NCBI GenBank assembly: GCA_039619475.1
Contig: CM077116.1
Span: 24,253,191 to 24,317,190, forward strand
Length of the DNA: 64,000 nucleotides
Source of the DNA: Icerya purchasi
Lineage: Eukaryota > Arthropoda > Insecta > Hemiptera > Monophlebidae
Direction: 5' to 3'
The notes under the pieces: generated by a model
The model's database searches: none
What the model saw: the letters and a program-made list of their open reading frames with translations, nothing else
Told to the model about the DNA's origin: nothing
Shown here: in pieces, positions 53,901 to 59,900 of the stretch
How positions within the stretch are numbered: position 1 is the stretch's first letter
How the letters are laid out: each line of letters opens with the position of its first letter
Translations under genes and position numbers: made by a program

Positions 53901-56900
53901 AGAATTTGGAAAACCCTTTTTTTTTAGAAGAAATAACTTGTTCAAAACAATTTTTGCATGCAGTGTTGAAGACTGAATAAGGGAAAAAAAAGGGTATGTT
54001 AAAAATGTCGTATAATTTGAAAGAAGAAGCAGTATGAAGAGTTAAAAATTTATACTTAGGAAAGAGAAGCGTTAAATGAAAATAGTGAGTGTTATTTCTG
54101 TAAATAGTCTTTAGGGAGAACACCGTGAAAAAAAATATAATCTGCAATTTTTTATGTTTATCCGGTTGTTCGTTTTTACCGATAAAGAGTGGGTCCGATT
54201 GAAATTAAATTTAGGTTTTTAGTTCTCTTGCACATGCAAAAGAATCTTTAGCCTAATTTTTATATTTTCATTTTTTCCCGTCTCGCGTTGGAAGAAGAAA
54301 GGAGATTAATTCGTTTGACAAACGTAAACGTTACACAGTAGAAGATAGAAATAGATTATTAAGTATTGATAAGTAAAAAGATAGATTAAGACTAGTAAAT
54401 ATTACACGATTATGTATATGTATAAGTTAATTTAAGATGGTAAATTGTTAGGATAATTCGTCGACAAGCGTTTTAGCTTGACGAAAGTTTTGCATGTAAA
54501 AAATAATAAATACAAATTTTTCAAAAAAAAAAAAAAAAAAAAAAAAGAATTTCACTGGATAACATATTTTTTACAAACGAAGCACAATTTCATTTAAATG
54601 GAGAAGTGAATAAACAAAACATGCGCTACCTGTATTCGGAGAATCCAAAGGTAATTGTCGAGAAGCCCCTTTGCCCGCAGAAGGTGACAGTATGGATAGG
54701 AGTAGGGTATACGGAAAAATTTCGTCAATAAAACTGCGGATGTTCCTGATATTATTTTTAAGGCTTGACTCGTACTTTTGTATCAAATATACGTTAAAAA
54801 ATTTGTTTTAACCTGTTTTTTTCTCGTTGTATCGTTATATGAATGTGAAAGGTTCATTTGGGCCACTCTGTATCTTATATTTTCTTAACCTATTTTTTAT
54901 AATAAATAAATTTTATTTAAAAATTCTGCTTCATGCTCTTTCAGTGAAGTAAATCTTTAAACAACTTTTGAAACAGCTGTGCCAATTATAACTTTCGCTA
55001 AGCGTATATTTTGATTTAATCCGGTATTTTCGACATTTTATTATGTCCGCTATCAAAATAATACACGGGGATTGGGAATATGTACATGATATTCCATTTA
55101 CGTGTACGATATGGGATATATCAAGAAATGATAATTACTACTATTATTGGTTTTCTGTATCGAGCAACTGAATTAAATAATAAATACATAAAGTAATTTT
55201 TTTATTTATTTTTTTTTGCCGCAATATCATATCTTTTACACTCCTTCAATACCTTAGTCATGCTTTTGTTACTTTAAAAAAATTATAATGTCAAAAGCAT
55301 TTTTTATTATGATAATAAAATAGGTTAATTTTAAAATAGATTAAAATAAGGGATCAGTTTCGACTTATGAAAAATAAATAATACAACGTGAAATGAAAAG
55401 CAAAATAATTTTATAGCCTTAATTTGAAACAGGGATTAAAAAATTTGGTTCTATTTTTTACAAGTTCCTTCATAAAAAAATCGAAATTATTAATACTATT
55501 AAAATAATGCTGTTTTGTATTATTTGTTTCATATTAATATTAATTGCCATTTTGTTTTTCAGTTATTTTATTTCATATGTGCTACTGCTTTAAATAATCT
55601 TCTGTTAAGAAGAGAATTGTGCCATTGGTCTAAAGGTATCCAAATACGATTCAATTTGTCTCATTTGGAACAGTGGGCTAGAGATCAAAATGTACAGGTT
55701 AGTTACTCATAAATAAATATGGATTTTTTAAAAATATGTTAATTTTTCGGAGTTTTATTTTGAATTTATTAAATACTAATTAGATACTGTGTAAACCTTT
55801 TATATATTAAATTTGTTGCGTCTGATTTTTCAAAAAAATTTCACTTTAAATCATAATGTTCAAAAGCTTTTTTATTATTTTTGGGGATAAATAAACAGTT
55901 TTTAACAGTATCTCTTCGTTTATTGTTTTCCGCTTTTAGCGTGTTTTTCTGCTACTAAAAAGTTGTTCAAAATGTTTTTTTTCTTCTTCATTTTTGAAGT
56001 TAAGTCAGAGTTAAATAAAATAGAATGATGTGCGCCGATATTAATATATTTTAAGAAACTGTTTTTATTAATATTATTATTATCGCTTTCATAGTATGTA
56101 ATTACACCGAATATTCACAGAAATACTAGTACATTTGATCTTTTTTCGCATTGTATTATTAAGTAATTTAATTATTTTTAAATTTTCTATATTCTTATGT
56201 TCAATATAGACTCAGGAAACCCATGTAGTAGATGAATTGCTTCCAATTATACAAGCAGCTCAGCTTCTACAAGCTCGTAAAACGGAAGCTGATGTTAATC
56301 AAATATGCGATATGTGCAGTAGAATGACTTCGAACCAGGTTAGCGCGCACACACACGTACGCACGCACGCATGTATATATATATATATATGTGCAAATAT
56401 AATAATGATCGTGGATTCATGATTTTCATTATTATTCATTTACGCTGTTTAGCCAACCTGAAATAACTGGGTACCAGAGAAATCTGGGAAAGTAAAGGTG
56501 GCCGGGAGAAAGGAATTGGCCCCCTACTCTCATTAGCGCCTTTGGGCTTAGTACAATGTGAACCTTAACTTCATAATCCCCGACGCCCTTTCAAGGGTAT
56601 GGGACTTGCTTTACTTACTTGCGCTTAATCATACTTTCTTATGTTTTATTTCGTTTTTTTTTTTACCCTTTTCTGAGATTGGCACTTTCACTGTATTTAC
56701 GAAGTTATCTGTAATCCCAACCGTATCTAATTTGAATATTCATACAGTTCCGGAGGCAAGTAAAAGGAGTTGATGAAATGTCTGATTTTAAATCAAGGTG
56801 ACCGTAGGTTTCAAACCTGATAATATATTATAAACTCTAAATGGCTTGAGCTTGTTGGGTATTAGTCTTTTATGACGAAAACTGTCATGACCTAAATAAA

Positions 56901-59900
56901 TCGTATAAGAGTTCCACATGTAGTGAACACGAAAATTCTTCTCAGGGAATCTCACCGTGAGCGCGGGCCCGAACGCTATTCTTTTCGAAAACTAAATAGA
57001 ATTCCGGAATGAAGAAGAGTCAAAAAATAAAACAAAATACGGAGAAAAGTGGAAAACGCGTACATTTTCTTCCGCGCTATTGAACGATTTTTTTGACAGG
57101 GCAGAATGTACTTAAGAACCGATCAAACTTCGTGACTAGAAAAACATAAAAATACTAAAACGTTCATGACAAAACGCAAAAAACGACGAAAAAACCGCCG
57201 GTATTCACAAGAAACCCGCCTTACTTGTAGACACAAACGCAAAACACAACTGTGCAGTATAACGTTAACAACAACGTTGCTGCCGCTACATAGCGGCCAT
57301 CACAACCCGCAAAATACATCGCTCCCACGCGACTGGTTACATATTCTTCTGTTCCTACCGATGCTGCTACCGTCGTCGATTCTACGGCAAGTATTACTTC
57401 CTCGTTATCAGTAGCTGATAAGATAATTGATATACAGCAAAGCCCGCCGCTACCACTGCAATGCTACTGTAAATTGGGTATACACGCTACATACTACACC
57501 GTACACACAAATGCCTCTTATCACTGTACCCGATATTGACACTATCGATACAAATAGTCCATCGATCGTTTGCGGGCTCGGTTGTCTTCGCAAATGAAAA
57601 TATGTCTAAATTAAGTTATTTGGAAGACGATCCTTACTGGTCTGTCATACAGAACAAGCGCTAGGGAAAGTTAAATTTAAGCCCGGATATTTTTAAAAAA
57701 AAGAACGAAACAGTTTGAGCCTGTACCAACCAAAAATAAATTTTCAGTCTTAGCTAATCACACTGACAGTGGTTCGATGAACGAAGTCGAGGGTGAAACC
57801 CAGTCCGATCGCCATGCAGACAATGAAAATACGAATATTCATTTGTTAATAACGTAGTTAACCTTTCTTGATTAAATGAAAAATCAGACGAACTAATTGG
57901 TATAAACAAGTGCACCTTCAAAGTAATAAATAAAAATTCCATTAAAATATCTGTTAACAGTATAGAAAACTACAGAGTAATAATAAAGACGCTGTATTCT
58001 CTCGAGGCTGAATATCATATATATCAGATGATAAAGCAGGAAAGAGCATATTGTGTGGTCTTAAAAAACATACATCCATTAGTTAATAAGGGCGATATTA
58101 AACTGGCGTTGGCTGATAAGAATCATGTCACCGGGAGCGTATTTAGTATTAACGACAGGAAAACAAGAGAACCATTACCTCTTTTCTTTATAGATTTAGA
58201 ATCAAACGAGAACAACATGAGCATATTTCACCTAAAATCACTCCTAAATATGAAAGTAATGGTGGAAGCATCGCATAGAAGAGGTCTGATTCAATGTCTG
58301 CGTAGTCAGCAGTATGGTCACTCCCGTAATTTCTGTTAAAAGGCACCAAGATGTGTTAAAAGCGGAAAGCAGCACTTAACAGCCAACTGCACTAAAAGCA
58401 AGGAGATAAATCCGACCTGCGCTGTATATTTAGATATATGTAAAAGAAAACATAAACAATCTAACAATCCGCTAAAAACAACACATAATAACCAGAATCC
58501 TGGTAAGGTGTACCGGTATTTGCGTACTAGCAAACTGTATCAGAATTTTCTGCACTTGCAAATTATATCAGTGGTACGACGAGTAGTAACACTGGGACCC
58601 TATTAGCGCGAACAGCAAACGTCTGGTTTTCACCCTTCCGGCACGTCGTCTATGCAAAAGTCGTAGGTGGTGCAGGGAGGGAAAATCATAAGCAAATTTT
58701 CAATTTTACAAATTATACACTCTTCCACTACAGAAAGAAAAAAAAATTATATGCTTACAAATATAAAAACTGAATAAATTAAAGAACTCTTCGCCGACGA
58801 TATCCTATTCCCCATTCTTCCGGTCTTAAAATCCCTGAAGTATACCATAAAATGTAAGACGCTTTATCTTCTTTAGAGAGTTCCCTATCCAAAATTCTTA
58901 TCCATCTTTTCCTCTAAATCTGCATGTACTATTTTCACTTACCGTTCTTACATTTCTACATTAATCAACATTTTCGCCAGAAACTTACCTATTCGTTTCA
59001 GTAATTCTTTCGTTACCTGGGAATTCTTCTTAACAGTAGTTTATCCCGTTCTGAATAAATTGATTATCTTCATTCATTCACACTAAAACGACTAAATATC
59101 CCAAGAGCGTTGTCTTCTTCTGACTGAAGTGCTGATCCTATTATATTCTTTATGCTTTATAAATCTAAAATTTGCTCCGAAATTGATTATTGCTGCTTTC
59201 TCTATGAGGTAATGCTTCTCACATCCTGTTTTTTAAGTTTGATTTAGTCTAGAAGGCGCTCTTTGCTTATGTCTTGGCGTTTTCAAAACTACTCTCATTC
59301 CTAGCCAAAAACCCCTCTTCTATCTATCCATAGGTCTTATTTACCTTATCGCTCTCTTATCAAAGTCTTCCTATCCATTCAAATAACCTTAGCCTAATTT
59401 ATTCTACTTTGTTACAAGATTGACGCTTCTCCTTCAGTATAATTCCCATTCTTTGCCAGACTGCTATTCATCTTATTAAATTTTCCTCCTTTGTTATTTT
59501 CTTCAAAAAATTCCGTTTTCTTCAAGCCTTTTTCTCTGCTTAATTACGCGAAGTCTCTTCATTCTCCCTGATTAAACAATGAGTTTAATCAGGTAATCGC
59601 ATCGTCTTTTCTAATCACATTCATATTTACACTGATGGGACCAAAACGGCTCGTGGAGTGGGAGCATCCTTTTATATCGCAGCTCTGAATCACTCTGGTT
59701 TATTTAAATTGCCTTCGTTTTGCTCCAGCTACTGCGCAGAAACATTGACTATATTGAGAGTCACTGACTTTATCTCCCCTCTTCCTAATAGTAAATCATT
59801 CCCTTTATATCTGATAGTAAAAGTGCTTTTGATTGTATTTCCACTATTCATCCTTCTGTTGATCTTATTGTCCTAAACATTTGATCCTGAGTTGTCTTCA

